From Phyllobacterium sp. 21LDTY02-6 (GTDB taxonomy: Bacteria > Pseudomonadota > Alphaproteobacteria > Rhizobiales > Rhizobiaceae), in assembly GCF_023554255.2 (NCBI RefSeq), contig NZ_JAMJWD020000004.1, positions 1-64,000 of the forward strand: DNA of 64,000 nucleotides, read 5' to 3'. Shown piece after piece: positions 1-10,350 of the stretch. A model generated the notes under the pieces. That model saw only the letters and a program-made list of their open reading frames with translations, did no database searches and had not been told where the DNA came from. Position 1 is the first letter of the stretch, and each line of letters starts with the position of its first letter. The position numbers and the translations under genes are program-made.

Positions 1-3000
1 CTATCGTCGCCTGCACCGTGGCCCCGCTGAGATCCACCAGCTTGCCATTGGCCTCACTGGCCTTCGTATCCACCGCGTCCAACTGCTTCATATTGACGGC
101 ATCGGTGTCGGCCTTGCCCGCGGCGACCTTCGAGATGACGGTATCCTTCAGCACCAGCTTTGCGCCGTGCTTGTCCGTCTCGTCTATCTTGCCGTCGTTG
201 TTGGTGTCCGTCGGCGTGTATTGCACGGAGGTCCTGCCGAGGTCGTTTATGCCCTCATAAGCCGCATGGAGCTGATCGCCATTGACGGCATCCGTGCTGC
301 CTGCCTTCACCCGGCCCGGCGCGAGATTGACGATCTGGCGGGTCTCGGCAGGGGAAATTATCTTTACCACCTCGCCCTTTTCGTTCGACCTGTTGGTTTC
401 CGAATACGTCCTGCCTATACTGACCACGCCAACCGGCGCAGGATTGCTCAGCGTATAGTCCTTGCCGTTCAGCGGGAACGTCGCCGGGGGCGATATCGCA
501 GCTTCCGTGGTGGCGTTGGAACCAAGCGCCACGCTGTACGCGTTCGCGGCCTTCGCGTTCCAGCCGATGGCGATTGCGGCATCACGCTCTGCAGTTGCCT
601 TATAACCGATAGCCTGGCTCACTGTAGCCTTCGCATTTGCATCCCTACCAAGTGCTACAGCACTAACGCCATCGGCCTGTGCATCCACACCAATGGCGTT
701 CGCGCCCTCACCTGTTGCCTTCGCATCCCAGCCAATGGCGATTGCGGAGACACCGCTTGCAGTTGCCTGAAAGCCGAGAGCCTGGCTGGCGTAAGCCTTC
801 GCCTTTGCTTCCCAACCAAGTGCTACAGCACTAACGCCATCGGTCTGTGCTCTCCCACCAAGTGCTACAGCACCAACGCCATCGGCCTTTGCTTCCCAAC
901 CAAGTGCTACAGCGCCACCGCCAATAGCCTGTGCATCTTTACCAATAGCGCTCGAGTACTGACCTGTTGCCTTCGCATTCCAGCCGATGGCGGTTGCTGC
1001 TTCATTCCAGGCGTTCGCCTGCCTGCCGATAGCGACCGCCCCTTTGACGGTAGCATTGGCTTCAAAGCCCATGGCAACGCCGTCATCGATCGCCTTTGTT
1101 CCCTCGCCGATCGCGATGGCCGCGCGGTGGATTATCTCCGTCGCGCTTGCGCCCTCACCTGTTGCCTTCGCTTCATTCAGCGCCTTCGCTCCCTCGCCGA
1201 TCGCGATGGCCGCGGGGGGGGGTGTCACCGTCGCGCTTGCGCCCTCACCTGTTGCCTTCGCTTCATTCAGCGCCTTCGCTCCCTCGCCGATCGCGATGGC
1301 CGCGGGGGGGGTGTCGCCGTCGCGCTTGCGCCCTCACCTGTTGCCTTCGCTTCATTCAGCGCCTTCGCTCCCTCGCCGATCGCGATGGCCGCGGGGGGGG
1401 GTGTCGCCGTCGCGCTTGCGCCCTCACCTGTTGCCTTCGCTTCATTCAGCGCCTTCGCTCCCTCGCCGATCGCGATGGCCGCGGGGGGGGGTGTCGCCGT
1501 CGCGCTTGCGCCCGAGCCAATCGCTATTCCGTTTTCTGCGCTGGCTTCCGCTCCCGCTCGAATCAATGTTTCTCCGGCCACACTCACTGTCGTAGCACCG
1601 CCGATCGCGACGGCACCGCGAACAGAGGCCTTTGCCTCGCTGCCGACAGCAGTCGCCGCGTCACCGCTGGCCTGTGCATTCTCACCAAGGCCGATTGCCT
1701 TCGCACCTCCGGCGGCGGAACCCAGCCCCAGAGCCAAGCTCGCCCCCCCAGTAACCTCATCGAGCCTGGTCTTCACACCATCCGCCGTGGTCTTCACAGT
1801 ATTGAGCTGGCTGAGATTGACCGCATCACTATCCGCAGTGCCGGCGGCAAGGTTGCTGATGCGCTTCGACTTGGCATCATAGACCGTCCCGTTGAAAAGC
1901 AGCGCATTGTTGTTCAGATTTTCAAGCACGCGATCCAATGCCTGGATGCCGCCGAGAAAGGTCGTCGGCTGAACGACATTCTTGTCAAGCCCATCCTTGC
2001 CGAGACTGGTCAGGCCGAATGCCGGGACGTCAAACTTGCCATTGGTGAAGCCGACGCCAAGCGCGGCGCCGAGCGTCTGCGACGCCGTGCCGAGGTCCTT
2101 TATGCCCTCATAAGCCGCATTGAGCTGATCGCCATTGACGGCATCCGTGCTGCCGGCCTTCACCCGGCCCGGCGCGAGGTAGATCATCTGGCGGGTCTCC
2201 GCTGGTCGTTCCTCCATTTGCGGATTTCCGCTTGCGTCCAGTATCCGCTCGCCTTTAGTGCCCAATTTCGGCGCTTTATATGCTGCCGTACCAAGGGAGA
2301 CTACGCCGACCGTTTTTGGATATTGAAGCGTATAGTCCTTGCCGTTCAGCGGGACGGTTGCTGCAGGCTCGGCTACGGGCTCGGTGGCAGCGAAGGAACC
2401 AAGCGCCACGCTGTACGCGTTCGCGGCCTTTGCGTTCCAGCCCACAGCGGTCGCGGCCTCACCGCCTGCCTTGGCAAATCGACCGACAGCGGTCGCGTTC
2501 ATGGCGGCGGCAGCTTCATAGCCCATGGCAACGCCGGAATCGATCGCCGTCGCTCCCTCGCCGATCGCGATGGCCGCGCGTTCGATTATCCCCTTCGCGC
2601 TTGCGCCCGAGCCAATTGTTATTGCGCCTTGTGTAGCGGCGTCCGCTCCCGCTCGAGTCACTGTTTTTCCGGCCACACTGACTGTCGTAGCACCGCCGAT
2701 GGCGATGGCTCCGCCAGCAGAGGCCTTTGCGTCCTTGCCCATGGCGGTCGCAGCTTCGCCGCTTGCATTGGCAGAGTCACCGACAGCAGTTGCAGTCTTG
2801 GCAGAGGCCTTTGCGTTCCAGCCCACAGCGGTCGCGGCCACACCGCTTGCATTGGCAGACTCACCTACAGCAGTTGCAGTCTTGGCAGCAGCAGAGTCAG
2901 CGCCCATGGCAACGCCGGAATCGATCGCCTTTGCTCCCTCGCCGATCGCGATGGCCGCGCGCTCGGTTGTCGTCGCCGCGCTTGCGCCCGAGCCAATTGC

Positions 3001-3678
3001 TATTGCGTTTTGTGCGCTGGCTTCCGCTCCCGCTCGAGTCACTGTTTTTCCGTCCACACTGACTGTCGTAGCACCGCCGATGGCGATGGCACCGCCAGCA
3101 GAGGCCTTTGCGTCCTTGCCCATGGCGGTCGCAGCCGCTTCGCTTGCCTTTGCACCTGCGCCGAGAGCCAGGCTGTTTTCTGCCACCGCATTTGCTTCCC
3201 AACCAAGTGCCGTAGTCCTGGCCCCCCTGGCCACTGTAGTCCGGCCGATTGCGATAGAATCTTCACCATCAGACTCTGTTCTCTGGTACTCAACCGGAGT
3301 ACACGCGCCTATCGCGATTGAATGAATTTGCTTGGCTATGGGGGAACGGTCATGGGAAGCACATTTGCCAGATCCGATGGAGAGCCGATCCCACAGATTC
3401 GGCGTTGCTGAAGTAATTTCCGCGTCACCGACAGTATGATCTGCCCTTGCTCCACCCGTTGCGATGGCGATGCCCCCCAGCGCCAGGCCGACAATCGCCA
3501 GCATGCCGAGGCCTTTTGCGCGCTTCGGGCCGAGGCTGCGGCAGGCAAGGCGCAGCAGCACATTGAGCCGGCGGCGGGCCGAGCGGCTGTCGGCCGCGGC
3601 GGCCAGCCAGTTGCCGGCGCGGCGCACCGCGCGCAGGGTCGAACGGGAAACGCAGGCAGGGCTCAGGCTAGCAAACAT
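1..3678 (-). CDS. YadA-like trimeric autotransporter adhesin; 3' end outside window; frame broken at a poly-C tract
   Basis: Trimeric autotransporter (type Vc) surface adhesin. The protein starts at 3678 with a long basic N-terminus and a hydrophobic stretch around residues 55-75 ending near ARA-DH, an extended signal peptide. Dozens of head repeats of the form AxAIG/AVALG follow. Two neck/stalk modules contain STDAVNGDQL, one near 2120-2160 and one near 260-300, each after PAETRQ and LAPGRVKAGSTD. As written, translation stops at 1267 after 803 residues, because the C tract at 1304-1311 has 8 C while three sister tracts have 9. From there to base 1 the frame shifted by one base is fully open (I translated it through) and continues the same repeats, so one added C restores a single ORF running off the window. 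The C-terminal membrane anchor is not in view. The break could be phase variation, strain-specific decay or a homopolymer sequencing error. Confidence 0.9.
1141..1499 (-). repeat. 90-bp tandem repeat, four nearly identical copies, in the adhesin
   Basis: Four consecutive copies (1141-1230, 1231-1319, 1320-1409, 1410-1499) are almost identical at base level. Each encodes a 30-residue head unit (GEGASATATPPPAAIAIGEG then AKALNEAKAT) and contains a poly-C run on the coding strand. Three copies are 90 bp with C9 and keep the frame; the 1231-1319 copy is 89 bp with C8 and breaks it. Near identity implies recent amplification, so copy number can probably change by recombination in 30-residue steps. 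Confidence 0.95.
1304..1311 (-). repeat. C8 homopolymer tract, candidate phase-variation switch
   Basis: Eight G on the given strand (eight C in the coding sense). The sister tracts at 1214-1222, 1393-1401 and 1483-1491 each have nine. The length difference moves the codon register from positions divisible by 3 to positions leaving remainder 1, and the downstream register is open to base 1. Slipped-strand mispairing in such runs is the classic contingency-locus mechanism. Sequencing error in a homopolymer is the main alternative. Confidence 0.8.
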
Positions 3679-4072
3679 GAAACAACTTTCGTACTGAAAA
3701 GATCGACTAACAATAAAAACAGCGAATGGTATTACTTATATGGTATTACTTATATGGTATTTCTTATGCGATATTACTTGAAATGCCCGGTCTTCACTGT
3801 TCGGCGCGCCTGCCACCTGAGACAGGGGCAAGCAACACAGCTTCCGGGAAAAAACCGGGGAAATAATTCGTTGCCGCCGCGCGAGCATCCGATGCGTGTG
3901 CGGCTTTGCACCCGCGAATCATGATAGGCCCACCTTAACAGAGTTGCTCTTAAGAGCAGGTCTTGCGAAAGACAACCGGCAATATTGCAACTTGCGTTTA
4001 GAATCGCACAAAACTGTAATATTACAATTATACTTTAGTATGAATACTTTGACGAAAGGCCGATGCCGTCGG
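3679..4072. promoter_or_regulatory. Adhesin leader/promoter region, AT-rich, with several palindromes
   Basis: This 394-bp gap between ccmH and the adhesin must hold the adhesin promoter. It is far more AT-rich than its surroundings between about 3700-3780 and 3920-4050. Perfect palindromes include GCTCTTAAGAGC near 3948-3959, GCAATATTGC near 3980-3989 and TGTAATATTACA at 4015-4026. The DNA resembles the AT-rich targets of MucR/Ros regulators, and a mucR gene lies in this window, but no binding site can be proven by eye. No convincing gene is present. Confidence 0.5.
3726..3780. repeat. 14-bp tandem repeat upstream of the adhesin start
   Basis: Two exact copies of ATGGTATTACTTAT (3726-3739, 3740-3753), a third with one change (3754-3767) and a degenerate fourth (3768-3780). 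The array begins 48 bp upstream of the adhesin start codon, where copy-number change could alter promoter spacing or the 5' leader. Confidence 0.9.
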
Positions 4073-4582
4073 TCACGACCGGGGGATATCGCCATCATAC
4101 GGGCGATCTGCTGCGGGCGGCGTCGCATCGCGCAGCAAATGGTCTATCCGCCGCAGTTCATCCTTCGTCAGCGCCGGCACGGGGCTGCTCCTGCGGCGGC
4201 GCAGGGCGACGATCATGGCGGCGATGCCGGCAAGCAGCGCGGCGATGGGGAAGCCCCAGAGCAGCACGGTCCTCGCCGACAGGCGCGGCTTCAGCAAGAC
4301 GAACTCGCCATAGCGCGCAACGAGGAACTCGATCACCTCGCCATCCGTATCGCCTGCAGCCAGCCTTTCGCGCACCAGCCGGCGCAGGTCGCGCGCGAGA
4401 TCGGCATTGGAATCGTCGATCGACTCGTTCTGGCAGACGAGGCAGCGTATCTGCGCCGATATCACCCGCGCCCGCTGCTCCAGCGCCGGATCCCGCAGCA
4501 TCTCATCCGGCGAAAGCGCCGCCGCCGCACCGGACAGGACCAGCGCCAGCACGAGAACGATTCCCCGCAGCATCCGTATCAT
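4073..4582 (-). CDS. ccmH: CcmH/CycL, apocytochrome c thiol-reducing subunit of heme lyase
   Basis: CcmH keeps the CXXCH cysteines of apocytochrome c reduced and works with CcmF and CcmI in the periplasmic heme lyase complex. The 169-residue protein has an N-terminal signal/anchor (residues 4-22), the redox motif RCLVCQN with Cys47 and Cys50, and a C-terminal membrane helix ([19 protein letters not shown]) followed by a short basic tail. A longer frame goes up to 4678, but the start at 4582 is preceded by GAAGGG at good spacing and gives a proper signal peptide. Last gene of the ccmI-E-F-H operon, about 40 bp after ccmF. Confidence 0.93.
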   Translation of the reverse strand: MIRMLRGIVLVLALVLSGAAAALSPDEMLRDPALEQRARVISAQIRCLVCQNESIDDSNADLARDLRRLVRERLAAGDTDGEVIEFLVARYGEFVLLKPRLSARTVLLWGFPIAALLAGIAAMIVALRRRRSSPVPALTKDELRRIDHLLRDATPPAADRPYDGDIPRS

Positions 4583-4622
4583 GGGCGGCCCTTCGGCACG
4601 CGCGGGACGAGGAAGGCGGACG

Positions 4623-6689
4623 TCATGACTGCACCGAGCGGGATGCCTGGGCGGTCTTTGCAGCGCCGGTCTTTGCAACAGCGGTCTTTGCCGGCAAGCT
4701 GCCGGAGGAAAGGGAACGCCGCGCCGGGGCGCCCACGCGCAGCCGCCGGTCGAGCAGCGAGCAGATGCCGCCGAGCATCATCGCCACCGCGCCGAGCCAG
4801 ATCAGCGTCACCAGCGGCTTGTACCAGATGCGCACGACGACGCCCGCATCGGGTGCGCCGTCCGGAGCCGGCGTATCGCCAAGGGCCACATAGACCTGGC
4901 TGAACAGGAAAGTGGTGATGCCCGCCTCCGTCGTCTGCATCTCGCGCACGGGGAAATAGCGCTTGGCGGCGATGAAGCGCGAGCGCGGCGCGCCCGCGTC
5001 GTCCAGCAGGGTGAAATGCCCCTGCTCCTCGGTGAAGTTCGGTCCCTTGACCGGCTCGATCTTCTCGAAGCGCAGCGTGTGCCCGCCTGCCCTGATGCTC
5101 TCGCCGGGGCGCATGACGAGCACGCTCTCGGTCGAAAAGGCGGTGGTGGCGACAATGCCGAGCAGCGTGATGCCGAGGCCGAAATGCGCCAGCGCGGTGC
5201 CGAACACCGAGCGCGGCAGGCCGGCAAGACGCTGCAGCATCACGCCCGCCCCGGTCTTTCCCCGGCCGATCCCGGCTTTCAGAGCGAGATCGGTGAGCGC
5301 GCCGAGCATGAGCCAGGCCGCGAGGCCGATGCCGAGGGCGGCAAGGACGGCGCTGGCGGACGTCTGGTAGAGCACGGCCCCGGTCACCAGCAATGCGATG
5401 AGGAAGGCGGTCATCAGGCGCTGGCCGACGGCGAGAAGATCGCCGCGCTTCCAGGCCAGCAGCGGGCCGAAGGGCACGGCGGCCAGCAGCGGCAGCATCA
5501 GCGGGCCGAAGGTCAGGTTGAAGAAGGGCGCGCCGACGGAAATCTTCTCGCCGGTCAGGGCTTCGAGCAGCAGCGGATAGAGCGTGCCGACGAGAACGGT
5601 GGCCGTCGCCGTCGTCAGGAACAGGTTGTTCAACACCAGCGCGCCCTCGCGGGAGATCGGCTGGAACAGGCCGCCGGGCGCCAGCGTGCCGGCGCGCCAG
5701 GCAAAGAGCGCCAGCGAACCGCCGATGAAGATGACGAGGATCGCCAGGATGAAGAGGCCGCGGCCGGGATCGGTGGCGAAGGTGTGGACCGATGTGAGCA
5801 CGCCCGAACGCACGAGAAACGTGCCGAGCAGCGACAGCGAGAAGGTGAGCAGCGCCAGAAGCACGGTCCAGATTTTCAGCGCCGAGCGCTTTTCCATGAC
5901 CAGGGCGGAATGCAGCAGCGCCGTGCCGGCCAGCCAGGGCATGAAGGAGGCGTTCTCGACGGGATCCCAGAACCACCAGCCGCCCCAGCCGAGTTCGTAA
6001 TAGGCCCAATAGGAACCCATGGCGATGCCGCCGGTGAGGAATATCCAGGCCGTCAGCGTCCATGGCCGCACCCAGCGCGCCCAGGCGGCATCGATGCGCC
6101 CGTCGACCAGCGCGGCAATGGCAAAGGAGAAGCAGACGGAAAAGCCGACATAGCCGAGATAGAGCAGCGGCGGATGGATGGCGAGGCCGATATCCTGCAG
6201 GATCGGGTTGAGGTCCCTGCCCTCGATCGGCGCCGGCTCGAGCCGGGCAAAGGGGTTGGAGGTCGCAACGATGAAGAGGAGAAAGGCAGTGCCGATCCAC
6301 GCCTGGACGCCAAGCACATTGGCCTTCAGCGTTTGCGGCAGATTATTGCCGAACAGGCCGACCAGCGCGGTGAAGAAGCTGAGGATCAGCACCCATAGCA
6401 GCATCGAGCCCTCATGATTGCCCCAGACGCCGGTGAACTTGTAGAGCAGCGGCTTCTGCGAATGGGAGTTCTCGAACACGGTCTTCACCGAGAAATCGGA
6501 AAGCACATTGGCCATGGTCAAGGCGGCGAAGGCCAGCGCCACCAGCGCGAGGACGGTCAGCGCGGCAGGCGTGCCGACAGCCATCAGCCGCTCGTCGTTG
6601 CGGCGCGCGCCCAGCATCGGCAGCACCGACTGGGCCAGCGACAGCACGAGAGCGAGGATCAGCGCGAAATGCCCGAGTTCAACCATCAT
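4623..6689 (-). CDS. ccmF: CcmF/CycK, cytochrome c heme lyase subunit
   Basis: Large polytopic inner-membrane protein that takes heme from holo-CcmE and attaches it to apocytochrome c. At 688 residues it has the normal family length and many hydrophobic helices. The WWD heme-handling signature is seen as [20 protein letters not shown], preceded by the conserved [18 protein letters not shown] region. Start at 6689 overlaps the ccmE stop (ATGATG); 6686 is an equally possible start. The C-terminal tail holds a lineage-specific triplicated motif [15 protein letters not shown] from a 15-bp DNA repeat. Confidence 0.96.
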   Translation of the reverse strand: MMVELGHFALILALVLSLAQSVLPMLGARRNDERLMAVGTPAALTVLALVALAFAALTMANVLSDFSVKTVFENSHSQKPLLYKFTGVWGNHEGSMLLWVLILSFFTALVGLFGNNLPQTLKANVLGVQAWIGTAFLLFIVATSNPFARLEPAPIEGRDLNPILQDIGLAIHPPLLYLGYVGFSVCFSFAIAALVDGRIDAAWARWVRPWTLTAWIFLTGGIAMGSYWAYYELGWGGWWFWDPVENASFMPWLAGTALLHSALVMEKRSALKIWTVLLALLTFSLSLLGTFLVRSGVLTSVHTFATDPGRGLFILAILVIFIGGSLALFAWRAGTLAPGGLFQPISREGALVLNNLFLTTATATVLVGTLYPLLLEALTGEKISVGAPFFNLTFGPLMLPLLAAVPFGPLLAWKRGDLLAVGQRLMTAFLIALLVTGAVLYQTSASAVLAALGIGLAAWLMLGALTDLALKAGIGRGKTGAGVMLQRLAGLPRSVFGTALAHFGLGITLLGIVATTAFSTESVLVMRPGESIRAGGHTLRFEKIEPVKGPNFTEEQGHFTLLDDAGAPRSRFIAAKRYFPVREMQTTEAGITTFLFSQVYVALGDTPAPDGAPDAGVVVRIWYKPLVTLIWLGAVAMMLGGICSLLDRRLRVGAPARRSLSSGSLPAKTAVAKTGAAKTAQASRSVQS
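4652..4690. repeat. 15-bp tandem repeat x3 in the ccmF C-terminal tail
   Basis: CGGTCTTTG occurs at 4652, 4667 and 4682, exactly 15 bp apart, with similar flanks. It encodes three in-frame Ala-Lys-Thr units at the poorly conserved CcmF terminus, so gain or loss of units would be tolerated. Confidence 0.85.
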
Positions 6690-7135
6690 GGCTTCGGTTC
6701 CTCCCGCCAGACGCCCTTGGCCTTCAGGCCATCGGCCACGTCCTTCGGCATGTAGTTTTCGTCGTGCTTGGCAAGGACGCTGTCGGCGACGAAGGCCCCG
6801 CCCTCGGCAAAGCTGCCTTCCACCACCACACCCTGCTCCTCGCGGAAGAGATCGGGCAGAATGCCGTCATAGGTCACGGCGATGCTCTTTGCCGTATCGG
6901 TCACCGCGAAGCTGATGCGGCTGCCCGGCCCGCGGCTCACGGACCCCTTCTCGACCAGCCCGCCAAGGCGGAAGCGCGAGCCGGAGCTGACATCCGCCGC
7001 CTGGATATCGGACGGCATGCGGAAGAAGGCGATCCTTTGCTGGAGCGCGAACAGCACCAGCCCGGCGGCAATAGCCAGCACGAAAAGCCCGCCGCCGATC
7101 ACCGTCAGCCGTTTCTGCTTGCGCGTCATCCTCAT
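6686..7135 (-). CDS. ccmE: CcmE/CycJ, periplasmic heme chaperone
   Basis: CcmE binds heme covalently in the periplasm and passes it to CcmF. The 149-residue protein has a short cytoplasmic basic N-terminus, one membrane anchor (residues 12-31) and an OB-fold domain. The heme-attachment motif is [13 protein letters not shown], with His124 as the covalent ligand and Tyr128 as the axial ligand, fitting the HxxxY class. Its start overlaps the ccmI stop (ATGA at 7132-7135), so the two are translationally coupled. Confidence 0.95.
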   Translation of the reverse strand: MRMTRKQKRLTVIGGGLFVLAIAAGLVLFALQQRIAFFRMPSDIQAADVSSGSRFRLGGLVEKGSVSRGPGSRISFAVTDTAKSIAVTYDGILPDLFREEQGVVVEGSFAEGGAFVADSVLAKHDENYMPKDVADGLKAKGVWREEPKP

Positions 7136-8289
7136 TCCTCCGGTGCATCGACGAGGCCAAGTTCGGCCGCGACCGAATCCAGCCTCGCCGCGTCTTCGGC
7201 AGCAAGCGCCTGCTTCGCCCGGCCCAGCGCCGCCAGGGCGTCGTTCGGGCGGTTCAGCACCACATAGGAACGGACGAGCCGCTCCCAGCCTTCGACGTCG
7301 TCGGGAGACTTTTCCAGTTTTTGTGCCAGGCTGACAACCATGCCTTCGATCATTTCCGCGCGATCCTGGCCGCTCATGCCGGCTGCCGCCTCGATCTCGG
7401 CGCTGCTCGGCCCCGTCCGCTCCACGTCGCTGACATCGGGCGCGTCGCCGTCGATCTGGTCGTCGAGCCGCGTCAGCGCAGCCTGCGCCTGCTCGCGCCA
7501 GGGCACGTCGGCCGGCGCCTTGGCGAGAAGCTCGCGGATCATGTCGCGCGCCTCGGTCAGGCGGCCCTGCTGCATCCAGCCGTCGATGATGAAGAATTGC
7601 GGCCGCATGTCCTGCGGGTCGAGCTCCAGAGCCCGCCGGAACACCGCTTCGGCCTCCGGCGTCACCTTGCCGCCCGCCGCCTGCGTCATCGCCTGGCCAA
7701 GGCCGAGCTGCCGCGCCGCGCTGTCGCCCCGGATGCGGATGGTGTTGCGATAGGCGGTGACGGCATCGGCCGGGCGCCCCATGCGCAGATAGATCGGCGC
7801 CAGCACTTCCCAGCCCTCGCCATCATCCGGATTGAGCTTGAGATGCGCCTCGGCCCGCGCCACGAGCTCGGCCGGCGTCGCCTGGTCCGCCGGCTTGGAC
7901 AGGCGTTCCGCCAGCGGCTGCGCCGGAAGCTCCGGCGAACCGAGATTGGTATAAAGCGCCCAGGACAGCGCCGGGATGGCGATCACCGTGACCAGCGTCA
8001 CCCATTCGCGCGTCGCGCTCTTCACCGGGCGCACCACCGCTTCCTCGGCCGCGGCCATGCGCGCAGCCTCGATCAGCCGCCGGCCGATCTCGGCGCGCGC
8101 CTGCTCGGCACTCGTCGCATCGATCAGGCCGCGCCTCTCGTCGGCATTCACTTCCACGAGCTGGTCGCGATAGACTTCGACGTCATGCTGGCTGTCCACC
8201 GCCGGCGGGGCGATGCGGCGAGTCAATGGAAGCAACACCATCAGCGTTGCGCCGACAGTCAGCAGGGCAGCGACAATCCAGAAAATCAT
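7132..8289 (-). CDS. ccmI: CcmI/CycH, TPR apocytochrome c chaperone
   Basis: CcmI recruits apocytochrome c to the CcmF-CcmH heme lyase. Read from ATG 8289 ([20 protein letters not shown]) it has 385 residues: two N-terminal membrane helices (about 1-25 and 95-112) around a cytoplasmic loop with the typical [19 protein letters not shown], then periplasmic TPR repeats ([20 protein letters not shown] and similar) and a C-terminal domain. An in-frame TTG at 8325 would add 12 residues; the MIF start matches the family. First gene of the ccmIEFH operon. Confidence 0.93.
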   Translation of the reverse strand: MIFWIVAALLTVGATLMVLLPLTRRIAPPAVDSQHDVEVYRDQLVEVNADERRGLIDATSAEQARAEIGRRLIEAARMAAAEEAVVRPVKSATREWVTLVTVIAIPALSWALYTNLGSPELPAQPLAERLSKPADQATPAELVARAEAHLKLNPDDGEGWEVLAPIYLRMGRPADAVTAYRNTIRIRGDSAARQLGLGQAMTQAAGGKVTPEAEAVFRRALELDPQDMRPQFFIIDGWMQQGRLTEARDMIRELLAKAPADVPWREQAQAALTRLDDQIDGDAPDVSDVERTGPSSAEIEAAAGMSGQDRAEMIEGMVVSLAQKLEKSPDDVEGWERLVRSYVVLNRPNDALAALGRAKQALAAEDAARLDSVAAELGLVDAPEE

Positions 8290-8406
8290 GAAGGAGACAT
8301 AGCCCCAACTAAAGCCGTAAGCCAAACGGATTTGAACGATAGGGCAATTCGCCGCAAAGCCCGGCGGGTCGCCAGCGTGGCGGAATCGAACGCCAGATTC
8401 GGGTCG

Positions 8407-8835
8407 TCAGGTCAGGGGTGTCCAGCTGCCGTCTTCATTGCGGCAGGCGGTGCCTCTTGCCGATTGCGGCGCACCGTCGATCCGCACCGTATGGGTGTAT
8501 TGGCGGCAGTTCTGCGAGCCGACCTGATAGGGCTGGGCGGCCACGACCTCGCCGACGCGATTGCCGCTCTTGTTCTTCCATTCGATGCTCTTGCCGGCAG
8601 CCGAATATTCGAGCGCCCTGTATTCCGCCTGCAGCGCCAGTTCGCGATCGTCGGCCGAAAGCGCGACCTTGCTGCCGATCAGGCCATTGCCGAGCGCGGC
8701 AACGACGCTCGTATCGGAGCGACCGCTGCCGGTGAGCCTGCTCAAGGGCCCGCCGCCCGATTTGCCCGCGGAAGTCGTCGAGCATCCACTCACGCCGGCA
8801 ACGGCAAGCAAGGCGACAGCAATCTTCAATTTCAT
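8407..8835 (-). CDS. Outer-membrane surface-antigen-like lipoprotein (17-kDa antigen / RT0821 type)
   Basis: A 142-residue predicted lipoprotein. The signal peptide MKLKIAVALLAVAGVSGC carries a clear lipobox (VSGC). The mature part has a Gly-rich segment (ALGNGLIGSKVALSADDRE), the AEYRALEYSAAGKSIEWKN segment, and QNCRQYTHTVRIDG followed by GTACRNEDGSWT, which are typical of the Rickettsia 17-kDa antigen-like surface protein family. The two late cysteines may form a disulfide. It lies between feuQ and ccmI on the same strand. The function is unknown; the family assignment is from motif recognition. Confidence 0.8.
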   Translation of the reverse strand: MKLKIAVALLAVAGVSGCSTTSAGKSGGGPLSRLTGSGRSDTSVVAALGNGLIGSKVALSADDRELALQAEYRALEYSAAGKSIEWKNKSGNRVGEVVAAQPYQVGSQNCRQYTHTVRIDGAPQSARGTACRNEDGSWTPLT

Positions 8836-8924
8836 AATTCGTCCGTCCAATCATTCGTCATTGCTTTATGGCGCGAGGCGCGAGGCCTTGCAAGCTGCTA
8901 TTCGGCGGCTGGCCAGCGTCTTGA

Positions 8925-10310
8925 TCAACCGGCCGCCGCCGGCAGCACCAGCCGCGCCCTGAGGCCGCCCAGCGCCTCGCTTCGCTCCAGCTGCAGCCTG
9001 CCGCCATATTCCCGCACCGTATCGTTGACGATGGCAAGGCCGAGGCCGGTGCCGGGCTTGCTCTCGTCCAGCCGCTTGCCGCGCGCCAGCGCATCCTGGA
9101 TCTGGCCCGGCTCCAGCCCCGGACCGTCATCCTCGACGCTGATCTCGAAGCCATGTTCATTGTCGGCGAGCGTGAGGCGGATGACCTGATTGCCCCATTT
9201 GCCCGAATTTTCGAGGAGATTGCCGACGATCTCCTCCAGATCCTCGCGCTCGCCGGCGAATATGGCGTGATCCATGTAATTGTTGAACTGCACGTCCTTG
9301 TCGGGATTGAGCTTGGCCGTCACGCGCACCAGCCGCTCCAGTATCGGCGTCACCGGCGCGCGGAAGACGACGCTGTCGCGCTGGGCGGCGACGCGGGCCC
9401 GCTGCAGGTAGTGCTGCACCTGCATCTGCATGGCGGCGCTCTGTTCGGCGATCAGCTTGCCCTCGGCGCCGCCAATGGCGCGGCTCTCGTTGACGAGCAC
9501 CGAAAGCGGCGTTTTCAGCGAATGGGCGAGATTGCCGACCTGGGTGCGCGAACGGTCCATGATGCGGCGATTATTGTCGATGAGCGCGTTCATCTCGCGC
9601 GCCAGCGGCGCGATCTCGTCCGGAAGGTTCTCGTCGAGCCGCGACACCTTGCCCTCGCGTATGTCGCCGAGCGTGCGGCGGACCCGGTCGAGCGGGCGCA
9701 GGCCGAAGAGGATGACGGCGGCATTGATGAGCGTGCCGCCAAGGCCGAATATGCCGAGATAGAAATAGAGCGTATGGCGGAAATCGGCGATCTCGCCCTC
9801 GATCTCGCCAAGATTGCCCATGACGCGAAACCGCGCGACGCGATTTTCCGCATCGAGCACGACTTCGGTCTCGACGACGGAAAGCTGCTGGCCGTTCGGC
9901 CCGGTCTCGATATAGCGGCGCTGGAAGGAGGTGTCGAAGGGAACGTTCAGGGTCGACGGGGAATCGATGTTCCTTTCGCCGAGCGATACGGAACGGAGCG
10001 AGCCCTTGAGATTGTCGGCCGCCGGCTCGACCGACCAGTACCAGCCGGAGAGCGGGCTGGAATAGCGCACTTCGCCGGGGTCGGGGCGTCCCGCCAGGTT
10101 GCCGTCATTGACGCTGACCGAGGCGATGACGCTGAAGAGATGGGCCGACAGCAGTTCCTCGAAGCTCTTCAGCCGGGCCTCGCCATAGAGCGCCGAGATG
10201 ATCGTGGCGATGGCGACGAAGGAGATGATCGTCCACAGCGTAGAGAGCGTGATGACCCGCAGCGACAGCGATCGAATACTGGGAAGATAGTTGGTCAACC
10301 GGATTGCCAC
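8925..10310 (-). CDS. feuQ: FeuQ-like PhoQ-family sensor histidine kinase
   Basis: Inner-membrane sensor kinase of 461 residues. Two membrane helices (about 18-38 and 178-200) flank a periplasmic sensing domain, followed by HAMP, a dimerisation domain with the phospho-acceptor in NLAHSLKTPLSVLVNES, and an ATPase domain with NLLENSGKWG (N box), VEDDGPGL (G1) and GTGLGLAIV (G2). It follows feuP by 40 bp and is its cognate kinase. In Sinorhizobium meliloti FeuPQ is known to control cyclic-glucan export genes; applying that here is inference from the conserved feuN-P-Q order. Confidence 0.88.
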   Translation of the reverse strand: MAIRLTNYLPSIRSLSLRVITLSTLWTIISFVAIATIISALYGEARLKSFEELLSAHLFSVIASVSVNDGNLAGRPDPGEVRYSSPLSGWYWSVEPAADNLKGSLRSVSLGERNIDSPSTLNVPFDTSFQRRYIETGPNGQQLSVVETEVVLDAENRVARFRVMGNLGEIEGEIADFRHTLYFYLGIFGLGGTLINAAVILFGLRPLDRVRRTLGDIREGKVSRLDENLPDEIAPLAREMNALIDNNRRIMDRSRTQVGNLAHSLKTPLSVLVNESRAIGGAEGKLIAEQSAAMQMQVQHYLQRARVAAQRDSVVFRAPVTPILERLVRVTAKLNPDKDVQFNNYMDHAIFAGEREDLEEIVGNLLENSGKWGNQVIRLTLADNEHGFEISVEDDGPGLEPGQIQDALARGKRLDESKPGTGLGLAIVNDTVREYGGRLQLERSEALGGLRARLVLPAAAG

Positions 10311-10350
10311 GCGTTGCCCCGCTTTGCACGACCGGTGCCCTCAGCCGGGC

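Noticed and set aside
1141-1499. Regular repeats as a CRISPR array
   Set aside because: Units are contiguous, translated and almost identical throughout, with no unique spacers and no cas genes.
1096-3321. A long plus-strand ORF across the adhesin
   Set aside because: It reads the complement of the adhesin repeats (RRSRWP-type low complexity); the minus strand gives proper YadA head and neck repeats.
8370-8410. tRNA-like string (GTGGCGGAATCGAACGC)
   Set aside because: It resembles part of a leucine tRNA acceptor/D-arm, but no anticodon or T arm and no closing acceptor stem can be drawn.
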